Assembly (NCBI RefSeq): GCF_000174355.1
Contig: NZ_ACIS01000001.1
Span: 310,001-374,000, forward strand
DNA: 64,000 bases
Source: Pseudogulbenkiania ferrooxidans 2002
GTDB taxonomy: Bacteria > Pseudomonadota > Gammaproteobacteria > Burkholderiales > Chromobacteriaceae
Reading direction: 5' to 3'
This document shows, piece by piece, positions 53,254 to 61,840 of this stretch; the first letter of the stretch is position 1, and every line of letters starts with the position of its first letter. The notes beneath the pieces were generated by a model that was given only the letters and a program-made list of their open reading frames with translations, was not told the DNA's origin and ran no database searches. The translations under genes and the position numbers were made by a program.

Positions 53254-54807
53254 ATGTTCGAATCGGCGGAAATCGGCCACAGCATCGACAAGGACAGCTA
53301 CAAGGCGGCGCTGCCGGCCCTGCGCGAGGCGCTGCTCGACGTGCAGTACGAACTCAAGGAAAAGGGCGACTTCCCGGTGCTGGTGCTGATCCACGGCATC
53401 GACGGCGCCGGGCGCGGCGAGACGCTCAACCTGCTCAACGAGTGGCTCGATCCGCGCCTGATCGACACCGTGGCCTTCGACCAGCCCAACGACGAGGCGC
53501 GCGCGCGGCCGTGGATGTGGCGTTACTGGCGCGAGCTGCCGCCCAAGGGGCGGCTCGGCATCTTCTTCGGCTCCTACTACTCGGACGCGATGTTCGACTA
53601 TCTCGACGGCAACAGCAGCAAGGACCGCTTCGACCGCCAGATCTCCGAGGTGCAGCGCCTCGAGCACATGCTCGCCAACGACGGCACGCTGATCATCAAG
53701 TTCTGGTTCCACCTGACGCGCGAGCAGCAGAAGAAGCGGCTGAAGACGCTGGAGAAAGACCCGGCCACCGCCTGGCGCGTCAGCCCCGGCGACTGGCAGC
53801 ACTACGAGCAGTACGCGGAGATCAGGAAGAGCGCCGAGCACATGATCCGGCTGTCCAACACCGCCTACGCGCCGTGGGTGATGATCGACGGCCAGGATGC
53901 CAATTACCGCAGCCTCACCGTGGGCCAGGTGCTACTGGCCGCGCTGCGCCAGCGCCTGCAGCTCGACCACCCCTACCTGGCGCGCAGCGAGAGCGCGCCG
54001 ATCGTGCCGCCGCTCGACAACAAGCTGCTGTTGGAGACGCTGGCGCTCGACCAGGCGCTGTCCAAGGACGAGTACCTGGTGAAGCTGGAAGAGCTGCAGG
54101 GCCGCCTCAACCGCCTGACGCGCCATCCGCGCTTTGCCCACCACTCGTTGGTGCTGGTGTTCGAGGGCAACGACGCGGCGGGCAAGGGCGGCAGCATCCG
54201 CCGCATCACCCAGGCGCTCGACGCGCGCCGCTACCGCGTGGTGCCGGTGGCCGCGCCCACCGAGGAAGAACGCGCCCAGCCCTGGCTGTGGCGTTTCTGG
54301 CGCCACGTGCCGGGCAAGGGCCGCAGCACCATCTTCGACCGCAGCTGGTACGGTCGCGTGCTGGTGGAACGGGTCGAGGGCTTCGCCGCCGAAGCCGACT
54401 GGATGCGCGCCTACTACGAGATCAACGACTTCGAGCACCAGTTGGCCGAAAACGGCGCCATCGTGCTCAAGTTCTGGCTCGCCATCAGCCCGGAGGAGCA
54501 GCTCAAGCGCTTCCAGGCGCGCGAGGAAACCGGCTTCAAGCGCTTCAAGATCACCGACGAGGACTGGCGCAACCGCCAGCGCTGGGACGACTACAAGCGC
54601 GCGGTGTGCGACATGATCGACCACACCAGCACCAGCCAGGCGCCGTGGACGCTGGTGGAGGCCAACAACAAGTACTTCGCCCGCCTGAAGGTGCTGCGTA
54701 CCGTGTGCGACGCGCTGGAAGCGCGTCTGGAAAACGGCAAGCAGGGCAAGGGCGGCGGCAAGAACGGCGAGCACAAGAACGGCAACGACAAACCCGAGCA
54801 CGACTGA
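53254..54807 (+). CDS. pap: Polyphosphate:AMP phosphotransferase (two-domain PPK2 family)
   Basis: A 517-residue protein with two tandem PPK2 domains, as in class II PPK2/PAP, which makes ADP from AMP and polyphosphate. The N-terminal domain (about 12-235) has a weakened P-loop, GIDGAGRGE, and DGQD-type lid residues. The C-terminal domain (about 265-495) has the functional-looking GNDAAGKGGSIRRI and FDRSWYGRVLVERVEGF, so catalysis probably lies there. The tail is a Lys/Gly/Asn-rich disordered stretch. It sits between recB and recD, 29 and 6 bases from them, on the same strand. Confidence 0.93.
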   Translation: MFESAEIGHSIDKDSYKAALPALREALLDVQYELKEKGDFPVLVLIHGIDGAGRGETLNLLNEWLDPRLIDTVAFDQPNDEARARPWMWRYWRELPPKGRLGIFFGSYYSDAMFDYLDGNSSKDRFDRQISEVQRLEHMLANDGTLIIKFWFHLTREQQKKRLKTLEKDPATAWRVSPGDWQHYEQYAEIRKSAEHMIRLSNTAYAPWVMIDGQDANYRSLTVGQVLLAALRQRLQLDHPYLARSESAPIVPPLDNKLLLETLALDQALSKDEYLVKLEELQGRLNRLTRHPRFAHHSLVLVFEGNDAAGKGGSIRRITQALDARRYRVVPVAAPTEEERAQPWLWRFWRHVPGKGRSTIFDRSWYGRVLVERVEGFAAEADWMRAYYEINDFEHQLAENGAIVLKFWLAISPEEQLKRFQAREETGFKRFKITDEDWRNRQRWDDYKRAVCDMIDHTSTSQAPWTLVEANNKYFARLKVLRTVCDALEARLENGKQGKGGGKNGEHKNGNDKPEHD

Positions 54808-54813
54808 CGCCCC

Positions 54814-56517
54814 ATGACCCCGACTCCGCCCGACAATCCGCTTGCCGCCCAGCTGCTGCCGCTGTTCGCCCGGCTCGACCCCGCCGCCGGCGCCGAGCTG
54901 GCGGCGCTGGTGGAGCAGCTCGCCGCCGCCAACCAGGCCGGCCACGTCTGCCTGCCGTTGGGCGCGCGCGCCGCCCGCCTGCCGGCCTCGCCGCTGGTGG
55001 GGCGGCCCGGCGACTACGCGCCGCTGATCCTCGATGCGGCCGGCCGGCTCTATTTCGCGCGCCACTGGCACGACGAGGAGCGCCTGGCGCGCCGTCTCGC
55101 CGCGCTCGCGGCGGCACCCTTCGACGTCGACGCGGCGCGCCTCGCCGCCGTGCTGGCGCGGCTGTTCCCGGCCGCCGACCCGGCGCAGCCGGACCGCCAG
55201 AAGCTGGCCGCGGCGCTGGCGCTGCGGCAACGCCTGGTGGTGATCTCCGGCGGCCCCGGCACCGGCAAGACCACCACCGTGGTGCGCCTCTTGGCGGCGC
55301 TGGCCGAACTGTCGCCGCGCCCGCTGGCGATGGCGATGGCGGCCCCCACCGGCAAGGCGGCGGCGCGCCTGACCGAATCGGTGCAGGGGGCCAGCGCGCA
55401 GCTCGCGCTCGACGGCGCGGTGCGGCGCCAGTTGCCCGACAGCGCGCAGACGCTGCACCGCCTGCTGGGCCTGCGCCCCGGGCTCGCCACGCCGCGCCAC
55501 CACGCCGGCCATCCCTTGCCGCTCGACGTGCTGGTGGTGGACGAGGCGTCGATGATCGACCTCGCGCTGATGGCCAAGACGCTCGACGCGCTGCCGCCGC
55601 ACGCGCGATTGATCCTGCTGGGCGACCGCGACCAGCTCGCCTCGGTCGACCCCGGCGCGGTGCTGGGCGAGCTGTGCCAGACGGTGAGCTACCGCCCGGA
55701 CACGCTGGTCTGGCTCGCCCAGGCGTGCGGCGTGCTGCCGGAAGGGCTCGCCACCGTGCCGCACGCGCTGGCCGACAGCGTGGTGCTGCTGACGCACAGC
55801 CACCGCTTCGCCGCCGACAGCGGCATCGGCGCGCTGGCGCGCGCGGTCAATGCCGGCGACGCCGCCCGGGCGCTCGCCGTGCTCGACGACGCCGCCTGTC
55901 CCGACGTTGCCTGGCAGCCCGGCGATCTGGCCGAGGGGCTGTGGCAGGCGCGCCAGGGCTACTTCGCCGCGGTCGCCGCCGGCGCCGCGCCGTCCGAGCT
56001 GCAACGCGAGTTCGGCCGCTTCATGGTGCTGGCGGCGGAGCGGCGCCAGGTCGACGCCTGCAACCGCGCCGTCGAGGCGCGGCTGGAAGCCGCCGGGCGC
56101 AAGTCGCCGGAGCGCGACAACTATCCCGGCCGGCCGCTGATGATCACCGAGAATGACTACGGCATCGGCCTGTTCAACGGCGACATCGGCTTCACGGTGC
56201 AGCGCGCCGACGGCCTGCGCGTGGCTTTTCCCAGCGCCGACGGCGGCTGGCGCGAGATCGCGCCGGGGCGGCTGCCGGCGCACCAGACGGTGTTCGCCAT
56301 GACCGTGCACAAGAGTCAGGGTTCGGAGTTCGAGCGCGTCTGGCTGGCGCTGCCCGAGGCGGCTTCGGCCAACCTCAACCGCGCCCTGGTCTACACCGCG
56401 ATCACGCGCGCGCGCCGCGAGTTCGCGGTGCAGGGCAGCGCCGCGGTGTGGAGCGCCGCGCTGGAGCGCGCGCCCGAGCGCGCCTCCGGCTTGGCCGAGC
56501 GCCTCGCCGAGGGCTGA
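54814..56517 (+). CDS. recD: RecD, 5'-3' helicase subunit of RecBCD
   Basis: A 567-residue helicase (exodeoxyribonuclease V alpha). Walker A is ISGGPGTGKTTTVVRL at about residues 145-160, Walker B VVDEASMIDL at about 241-250, then GDRDQLASVDPG at about 270-281 and the C-terminal motifs FAMTVHKSQGSEFERVW at about 490-506 and VYTAITRAR at about 527. It follows the polyphosphate enzyme gene by six bases, so recC-recB-pap-recD appear to form one transcript. A copy of the 14-bp word lies near its 3' end. Confidence 0.95.
   Translation: MTPTPPDNPLAAQLLPLFARLDPAAGAELAALVEQLAAANQAGHVCLPLGARAARLPASPLVGRPGDYAPLILDAAGRLYFARHWHDEERLARRLAALAAAPFDVDAARLAAVLARLFPAADPAQPDRQKLAAALALRQRLVVISGGPGTGKTTTVVRLLAALAELSPRPLAMAMAAPTGKAAARLTESVQGASAQLALDGAVRRQLPDSAQTLHRLLGLRPGLATPRHHAGHPLPLDVLVVDEASMIDLALMAKTLDALPPHARLILLGDRDQLASVDPGAVLGELCQTVSYRPDTLVWLAQACGVLPEGLATVPHALADSVVLLTHSHRFAADSGIGALARAVNAGDAARALAVLDDAACPDVAWQPGDLAEGLWQARQGYFAAVAAGAAPSELQREFGRFMVLAAERRQVDACNRAVEARLEAAGRKSPERDNYPGRPLMITENDYGIGLFNGDIGFTVQRADGLRVAFPSADGGWREIAPGRLPAHQTVFAMTVHKSQGSEFERVWLALPEAASANLNRALVYTAITRARREFAVQGSAAVWSAALERAPERASGLAERLAEG
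56362..56375 (-). repeat. Copy 9 of the AGGTTGGCCGAAGC word
   Basis: Exact copy in minus orientation within recD, encoding part of EAASANLNRAL. Confidence 0.85.
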
Positions 56518-56735
56518 GGCCGGAGCCGGCGGAGGAGGGGGCGCCATGGTGCGGTCGTAACGGGCGCGCGTCCTCCTGAGACGCACGCCCTGCAGGTGGC
56601 GATGCGGCAAGGGGAGGGTCCGGTGTATCGGGTCGGCGTCGCTACGCGTCGAACCGTGCAGAAATCCGAGCCAACTGCTTGAAACTTCCGTAACATGGCG
56701 GGCTGTTTCGACCATAACAGCGTCATGGAGGACCC

Positions 56736-57593
56736 ATGCAAGTGGAAGCCGTGCTGGACTACCTGTCCGGCGTCACCCGCTACGACCGATCGGCCTTTAC
56801 CGAACTCGCCATCGACGGCGAGGTGCTGGGCAGCGTCAACGCCGCCTGGTGCGAACGCCTGCTCGCCAGCGAGGCGGCGCTGTTCGTCGCCAGCGAGCGC
56901 GGCCTGTCCTGTACCCTGGCGGGCGACTACGCCCACTTCAGCCGCGAACTCGCCGCCGCGGCGCAGCGCTGGCAGCAGGCCGGCTGGCTCAACGGCTGGC
57001 GCAACGAGAACTTCACCGCGTTCCGCCTCGACGGCACCCCGCTGTTCGAACTGGAGCGCGCCGCCTTCCGCCCGCTCGGCCTCACCAGCCGCGCGGTCCA
57101 TCTCAACGGCCTGGTGCGAGGCGCCGACGGCACGCTGCGCATGTGGATCGGCCGGCGCAGCCCGGACAAGGCGGTCGACCCCAACCGCATGGACAACCTG
57201 ATGGGCGGCGGCATTGCCGCCGGCGAGTCGATCGCGCTGGCGCTGGAGCGCGAGGGCTGGGAAGAGGCCGGCATCCCGGCCGACCGCCTGGAACTGCTGC
57301 GTCCCGCCACCTGTCTCCTGGCCGAGCGCCCGGTGCAGCGCGGCCTGCACCGCGAATGGCTGTACACCTTCGACCTGTGGCTGAACGAAGGCGAAATCCC
57401 CTGTAACCAGGACGGCGAGGTGGCCGAGCATGTGCTGCTCGATCTCGCCGAGGTGGAGCAGCTGATCGTCGACCAGCGCTTCATGATCGACGCCGCGCTG
57501 GTGACCATCGACTGCCTGAGCCGGCTGGGCTACTGGGGCGAGCAGAGCGCCCGCGTCGAGGCAGCGCTGGCCGAACTGCGCTATCCGCTCTGA
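56736..57593 (+). CDS. NUDIX hydrolase with DUF4743-type N-terminal domain
   Basis: A 285-residue protein. The first ~120 residues form the DUF4743 domain typical of the Tnr3/YJR142W-like group. The NUDIX box runs from GGGIAAGESIALALEREG to WEEAGI at about residues 151-174, with all catalytic glutamates of G-x5-E-x7-REUxEExGU. Relatives act on oxidised thiamine diphosphates or other nucleotide-like diphosphates; the substrate here is inferred from family only. ATGGAGGA lies seven bases before the ATG. The 218-base gap after recD holds no other gene. Confidence 0.9.
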   Translation: MQVEAVLDYLSGVTRYDRSAFTELAIDGEVLGSVNAAWCERLLASEAALFVASERGLSCTLAGDYAHFSRELAAAAQRWQQAGWLNGWRNENFTAFRLDGTPLFELERAAFRPLGLTSRAVHLNGLVRGADGTLRMWIGRRSPDKAVDPNRMDNLMGGGIAAGESIALALEREGWEEAGIPADRLELLRPATCLLAERPVQRGLHREWLYTFDLWLNEGEIPCNQDGEVAEHVLLDLAEVEQLIVDQRFMIDAALVTIDCLSRLGYWGEQSARVEAALAELRYPL

Positions 57594-57616
57594 TTCCCCG
57601 CGCGTTTCGACCCGAC

Positions 57617-57643
57617 AGGCAGGCTCGTGAGCCTGCCTTTTTT
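57617..57643 (+). terminator. Terminator of the NUDIX gene
   Basis: Ten-bp perfect stem AGGCAGGCTC/GAGCCTGCCT with a two-base loop, followed by TTTTTT. Confidence 0.9.
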
Positions 57644-57832
57644 GCGTTCACTGCGCAGGATCGGTGGCGGCACGTTTCCTGCACAACGCGGCGCCGCCTT
57701 GCCCAATCCGTGCCGCCCCCCGGCGTCGATGGGGGCGCTGCGCCTCACCCCTCCTGCGCTTATCGTCGTCGTCCCCGACCTGCTCGGCGGGCGGCAGCGT
57801 TCGCCAACACCGTCCGCCGCACGGACACAAAC

Positions 57833-59335
57833 TCAGGCCGGACGCACCGGCTTCCGCCACGGAAAGCTGATCCGCACCAGCAGGCCGGACAGGTGCGGGC
57901 TGCCGGCCAGTTCGATGCCGGCGCGGTGGGCGCGGCAGATGTCGCGCACGATGGCGAGCCCCAGCCCGCTGCCGCCGGGCGCGGCGTCCGGCAGCTGGTG
58001 GAAGCGCTCGAACACGACCTGGCGCTGCGCCGCCGGGATGCCGGGGCCGGAATCCTCCACCTCCAGCACGAGCCGGGTGCGGCGGCTGCCCGGGCGGGTT
58101 TCCTGACGCAGCCGCAGCGTCACGGTGCCGCCCTCCGGGGTGTGGCGGATGGCGTTGTCGACCAGGTTGGCCAGCAGCTCTTCCAGCAGCACCTCGTTGC
58201 CGGGCAGGATGGCGTCGAGATCGGGCGGCTCCCGCTCCAGGCCGAGATCGAGCCCCTTGCCGCGCGCCTCCTTGAGGCGTGCCACGCACACCCTTTCGGC
58301 CAACCTCGTCAGCGCCACCGGGTCGTCGTGCCGCGCCGTGCCGGCGGGGTCGCTGGCGGCGTCGAGGCGGGCCAGCAGCAACAGCTGGTTGGTGAGCCGG
58401 GTGGTGTGGCCCAGGGTGCGGCGCATGTCCTCCAGGCACTCGCGCAGCAGCGCCGGGTCGTTCTCGCGCAGCGCGTGCTCGGCCTGGGTAGTGAGCACCG
58501 CGAGCGGCGTGCGCAGCTGGTGCGAGGCGTCGGCGGCGAAGCGCTGCTGGCGCGCCAGCAGCTGTTCCAGGCGCCCGGTGTGCTGGTTGATCGCCGCCAC
58601 CAGCGGCACGATCTCGCGGTGCACCTCGTCCAGCGGCAGCGGGCTCAGGTCGGCCGGCTCGCGCGCCGCCACCTCGCGGCTCAGGCGGCGCAGCGGGCGC
58701 AGCATGTTGACCAGCGCCAGCGCCACGAAGCCCACCGCGCTGAACACCAGCAGCCCCTGGCCCCACAGCGTCTGGCGCAGCACCATGCCGGCGATCGCCT
58801 CGCGCGCCTCCAGCGTCTCCGCCACCTGGATCTTCACCATGCCTTGCAGGCCGCCCTCGTTGACCGGCTGGAACAGCGTGGCGACGCGGATCGGCTGGGC
58901 GCGGTAGACGGCGTCGTGGAAGTGCACCAGCGCCGGGTAGAGGTCGGAGCGCGGGGTGCCGGCCGGCATGTCGGGCAGGTCGTCGTAGCCCGACAGGTAC
59001 TCGCCGGAGAGGCCGCTGACGCGGTAGTAGAGCCGCCCGCGGTTGTCGTATTCGAAGGTATCGAGCGCGACGTAGGGCACCGTCACGGCGACCTTGCCGT
59101 CGTGCACCTCGAGCTGGTCGGCGATGATGCGCGCCGAGGCGAGCAGGGTGCGGTCGTAGGCGATATTGGCGGCCTCGCGTCCGCTGCGGTAATCGAGCGC
59201 GACGTTCACCGCCCACAGCACCACCAGCGGCAGCAGCAGCCACAGCAGGAACTGCCCGAGCAGGCTGCGCCGCGCCGGCAGCCAGCGCGTCCGGCGCATC
59301 ACGCCGCCGTGGGCCTCACGCCGGACGCGCGCCAT
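57833..59335 (-). CDS. tctE: TctE-like sensor histidine kinase
   Basis: A 500-residue membrane kinase. A membrane segment (about 27-48) is followed by a ~130-residue periplasmic domain, a second segment (about 180-200), a HAMP linker, HisKA with DASHQLRTPLAVL at about 269, and an ATPase domain with LVDNAIRHTP, EDSGPG and GSGLGLAIV. His-Gln replaces the common His-Glu after the phospho-acceptor, a known variant in the TctE family. The ATG at 59335 has GGAAGAG upstream and overlaps the regulator gene by 20 bases; an ATG at 59299 is the alternative. It pairs with TctD to sense tricarboxylates. Confidence 0.9.
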   Translation of the reverse strand: MARVRREAHGGVMRRTRWLPARRSLLGQFLLWLLLPLVVLWAVNVALDYRSGREAANIAYDRTLLASARIIADQLEVHDGKVAVTVPYVALDTFEYDNRGRLYYRVSGLSGEYLSGYDDLPDMPAGTPRSDLYPALVHFHDAVYRAQPIRVATLFQPVNEGGLQGMVKIQVAETLEAREAIAGMVLRQTLWGQGLLVFSAVGFVALALVNMLRPLRRLSREVAAREPADLSPLPLDEVHREIVPLVAAINQHTGRLEQLLARQQRFAADASHQLRTPLAVLTTQAEHALRENDPALLRECLEDMRRTLGHTTRLTNQLLLLARLDAASDPAGTARHDDPVALTRLAERVCVARLKEARGKGLDLGLEREPPDLDAILPGNEVLLEELLANLVDNAIRHTPEGGTVTLRLRQETRPGSRRTRLVLEVEDSGPGIPAAQRQVVFERFHQLPDAAPGGSGLGLAIVRDICRAHRAGIELAGSPHLSGLLVRISFPWRKPVRPA

Positions 59336-59999
59336 GGCGCTCTTCCAGCAGGTAGCCCAGGCCGCGCAGCGTGGTGATGGCGACGTCGCTGCCCTCCAGC
59401 TTCTTGCGCAGGCGGTGGATGTAGATCTCGATCGCCTCCGGGTTGACCTCGTCGTCGAGCGAGAACACCTGGCTGAACAGGCGCTCGCGGTTCACCGGCT
59501 GGCCGGCGCGGCGCATCAGCGCCTCCAGCACCGCGTGCTCGCGCCGCGTCAGGACGAGCCGCTCCGTGCCCAGCCGGAACAGCCGCTCCTGCTTGTCGAA
59601 CACCAGCGCGCCGCAGCGGAGCGGCTCGTTGTCGTGTCCCTGGTGGCGACGCAGCAGCGCCTTGAGGCGCGCCTCCAGCTCCACCAGTTCGAACGGTTTC
59701 ACCAGGTAGTCGTCGGCGCCCAGTTCCAGTCCCTCCACCTTGTCGGAGAGCTCGCCGTGCGCGGTCAGGATCAGCACCGGCAGCGTCTGGTGACGCGCCC
59801 TGAGGCGCACCAGCACGTCCTTGCCGGACAGGCGCGGCAGGTTGAGGTCGAGCACCACGAGGTCGTAGGGTTCGGTTTGCAAGGCGGTGTCGGCGTTCAG
59901 GCCGTCATGGATGACGTCGACGACGTAGCCGGAGGCGGTGAGCGCGCGCGCCAGCCAGCGCGCGAGATCGGCCTGGTCTTCTACAAGCAGGATGCGCAT
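59316..59999 (-). CDS. tctD: TctD-like response regulator
   Basis: A 227-residue OmpR-family regulator. The receiver has acidic VEDQAD at 6-11, phospho-Asp in LVVLDLNLPRLSG at about 51 and Lys in YLVKPFEL at about 101. The winged helix spans about 125-220, with EIYIHRLRKKLEG and TTLRGLGYLL. It is divergent from tctC, so it most likely activates tctCBA, as TctD does in Salmonella. I chose the ATG at 59999; the longer frame crosses the shared promoter region (60000-60203). Confidence 0.93.
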   Translation of the reverse strand: MRILLVEDQADLARWLARALTASGYVVDVIHDGLNADTALQTEPYDLVVLDLNLPRLSGKDVLVRLRARHQTLPVLILTAHGELSDKVEGLELGADDYLVKPFELVELEARLKALLRRHQGHDNEPLRCGALVFDKQERLFRLGTERLVLTRREHAVLEALMRRAGQPVNRERLFSQVFSLDDEVNPEAIEIYIHRLRKKLEGSDVAITTLRGLGYLLEERHGARPA

Positions 60000-60203
60000 G
60001 GTTTTTTTACGACAGTCGGATCTGTCGGGAAAGTGGGTGAAAGGTTGATGAAAGCAAGCGCGACTAGTATCGCCCCACCAAGCCCCCCAACAGGCTTGAA
60101 TCTGGCTTCCGGCCGGCCTGACTCCGGACGGGAAAAGCCGTTGACAAGGGTTGCCTCGCGCCGCCCCGCTGTCAAGCCACAATTATTAGAGGAGACTGCA
60201 ACA

Positions 60204-61187
60204 ATGACCCGTTTAGCTCATCGCATCGCCCTGCTCGGCGCTGGCGCCACCCTGGCGCTGGCGTCCTTCGCCGCCCTGGCCGAGCCGGCCCGTCCCGAAT
60301 GCATCGCCCCGGCCAAGCCCGGCGGCGGTTTCGACCTGACCTGCAAGCTGGCGCAGTCGGCGCTGATGGACAGCAAGGCGCTGCAGAACCCGATGCGCGT
60401 GGTGTACATGCCGGGCGGGGTGGGGGCGGTGGCCTACAACGCCATCGTGGCGCAGCGCGCCGACGACGCCAACGCCATCGTGGCGTTCTCCGGCGGCTCG
60501 CTGCTCAACCTGGCGCAGGGCAAGTTCGGCAAGTACAACGTCAACGACGTGCGCTGGCTGGCCGGCATCGGCACCGACTACGGCATGATCGCGGTGCGCG
60601 CCGACTCCCCCTACAAGACCCTGAAGGACCTGATGGCGGCGCTCAAGGCCAATCCGTCGCAGGTGGTGTTCGGCGCCGGCGGCACCGTGGGCAGCCAGGA
60701 CTGGATGAAGTCGGCGCTGGTGGCGAAGAAGGCCGGGGTCGACTTCAAGCAGATGCGCTACGTCGCCTTCGAAGGCGGCGGCGAGACCTTCACCGCCTTG
60801 CTGGGCGGCCACGTGCAGGCGGTTTCGGGCGACATCGGCGAAGCCGCGCCGCAACTGCAGGCGGGCAAGATCCGCGTGCTGGCGGTGCTGGCCGACAAGC
60901 GCCTGCCGGGCGACCTGGGCTCGATCCCGACCGCCAAGGAGCAGGGCTACGACATCTCCTGGCCGATCATCCGCGGCTTCTACGTCGGCCCGAAAGTGTC
61001 CGACGCCGACTACGCCTTCTGGGAAAAGTCGTTCAAGAAAGTCATGGCCAGCCCGGAATTCGCCAAGCTGCGCCAAAACCGCGATCTCTATCCGTTCAGC
61101 ATGACCGGCAAGGAACTGGACGCCTACGTCAAGAAGTCGGTCAAGGACTACCAGGCCCTGGCCGGCGAGTTCGGCCTGATCAAGTAA
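60204..61187 (+). CDS. tctC: TctC, tricarboxylate-binding periplasmic protein
   Basis: A 327-residue solute-binding protein of the tripartite tricarboxylate transporter (TTT) family. The signal peptide is cut near AALAEP (about residue 26). PAKPGGGFDLTCKLAQ at about 34-49 is the typical TctC ligand loop, followed by YMPGGVGAVAYN and FGAGGTVGSQDWMKS. It delivers citrate or a related acid to TctAB. AGAGGAG precedes the ATG. It is the first gene of tctCBA. Confidence 0.93.
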   Translation: MTRLAHRIALLGAGATLALASFAALAEPARPECIAPAKPGGGFDLTCKLAQSALMDSKALQNPMRVVYMPGGVGAVAYNAIVAQRADDANAIVAFSGGSLLNLAQGKFGKYNVNDVRWLAGIGTDYGMIAVRADSPYKTLKDLMAALKANPSQVVFGAGGTVGSQDWMKSALVAKKAGVDFKQMRYVAFEGGGETFTALLGGHVQAVSGDIGEAAPQLQAGKIRVLAVLADKRLPGDLGSIPTAKEQGYDISWPIIRGFYVGPKVSDADYAFWEKSFKKVMASPEFAKLRQNRDLYPFSMTGKELDAYVKKSVKDYQALAGEFGLIK

Positions 61188-61396
61188 TTCCCCCCTGTCG
61201 TCGTCCCTCGTCGCCGCGTCGTGCGCGCGCCGGGTGCACCCGGAGTCGGGCCGCCCCGTGCGGGTGCTCGGGCTCCCGCGTCCCGGCGCGGGCCGAGCGC
61301 GTGGCTGACGCGCGCCGACGGCAGGCGGCTCTCACCTCATGGCGGGAGCGGCCGGCTGGCCCGCTCCGGCTTTTCTGGATTGGAAGGACCTGGACT

Positions 61397-61828
61397 ATGA
61401 GCGATCGCATTTTTGCCGTGCTCTGGTTGCTGCTGTGCGCCGGCATGGCGGCGGTGGGCTGGGGCATCAGCACCGAGTTCGCCTACGAGCCGGTCGGCCC
61501 GCGCGCCTATCCGCTGCTGATTCTCGCGCTGATGGCCGTGTGCTCGGCCTGGCTGCTGTTCAAGCCGGGCGAGGCGGTGGACTGGCCGCGCGGCGCCCTG
61601 CTCAAGAAGGTGGCGGTGATGATCGTCGCGGTGCTGCTGTACGCGCTGATCTTCGAGTCGGCCGGCTTCGCCGTGGCCACCGCGCTGTTGACCGTCGCCA
61701 TCGGCCGCCTGTTCGACGGCAAGTGGCTGCACTGCGCCGTCGGCGGCGTGGTGATGGGCGTGGCGCTGTTCTATTTCTTTGACCGCCTGCTGGACGTGCC
61801 GCTGCCTGGCGGCCTCCTGCTGGGCTGA
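61397..61828 (+). CDS. tctB: TctB, small membrane subunit of the tricarboxylate transporter
   Basis: A 143-residue inner-membrane protein with four hydrophobic segments (about 7-25, 40-57, 72-95 and 115-132). The start MSDRIFAVLWLLLCAG and the FEYEP-like stretch EFAYEPVGPRAYP fit TctB. It partners TctA, whose ATG is 12 bases downstream. The 209-base gap after tctC holds GC-rich sequence without a gene; a partial terminator could lower tctBA expression, but I see no clear stem with a T run. Confidence 0.9.
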   Translation: MSDRIFAVLWLLLCAGMAAVGWGISTEFAYEPVGPRAYPLLILALMAVCSAWLLFKPGEAVDWPRGALLKKVAVMIVAVLLYALIFESAGFAVATALLTVAIGRLFDGKWLHCAVGGVVMGVALFYFFDRLLDVPLPGGLLLG

Positions 61829-61840
61829 GGGGACAACTCT

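Noticed and set aside
60040-60062. FNR-like half-site (TTGATGAAAGCAAG) upstream of tctC
   Set aside because: Only one half-site matches and no suitably placed -10 hexamer exists; tctDE is the more likely control.
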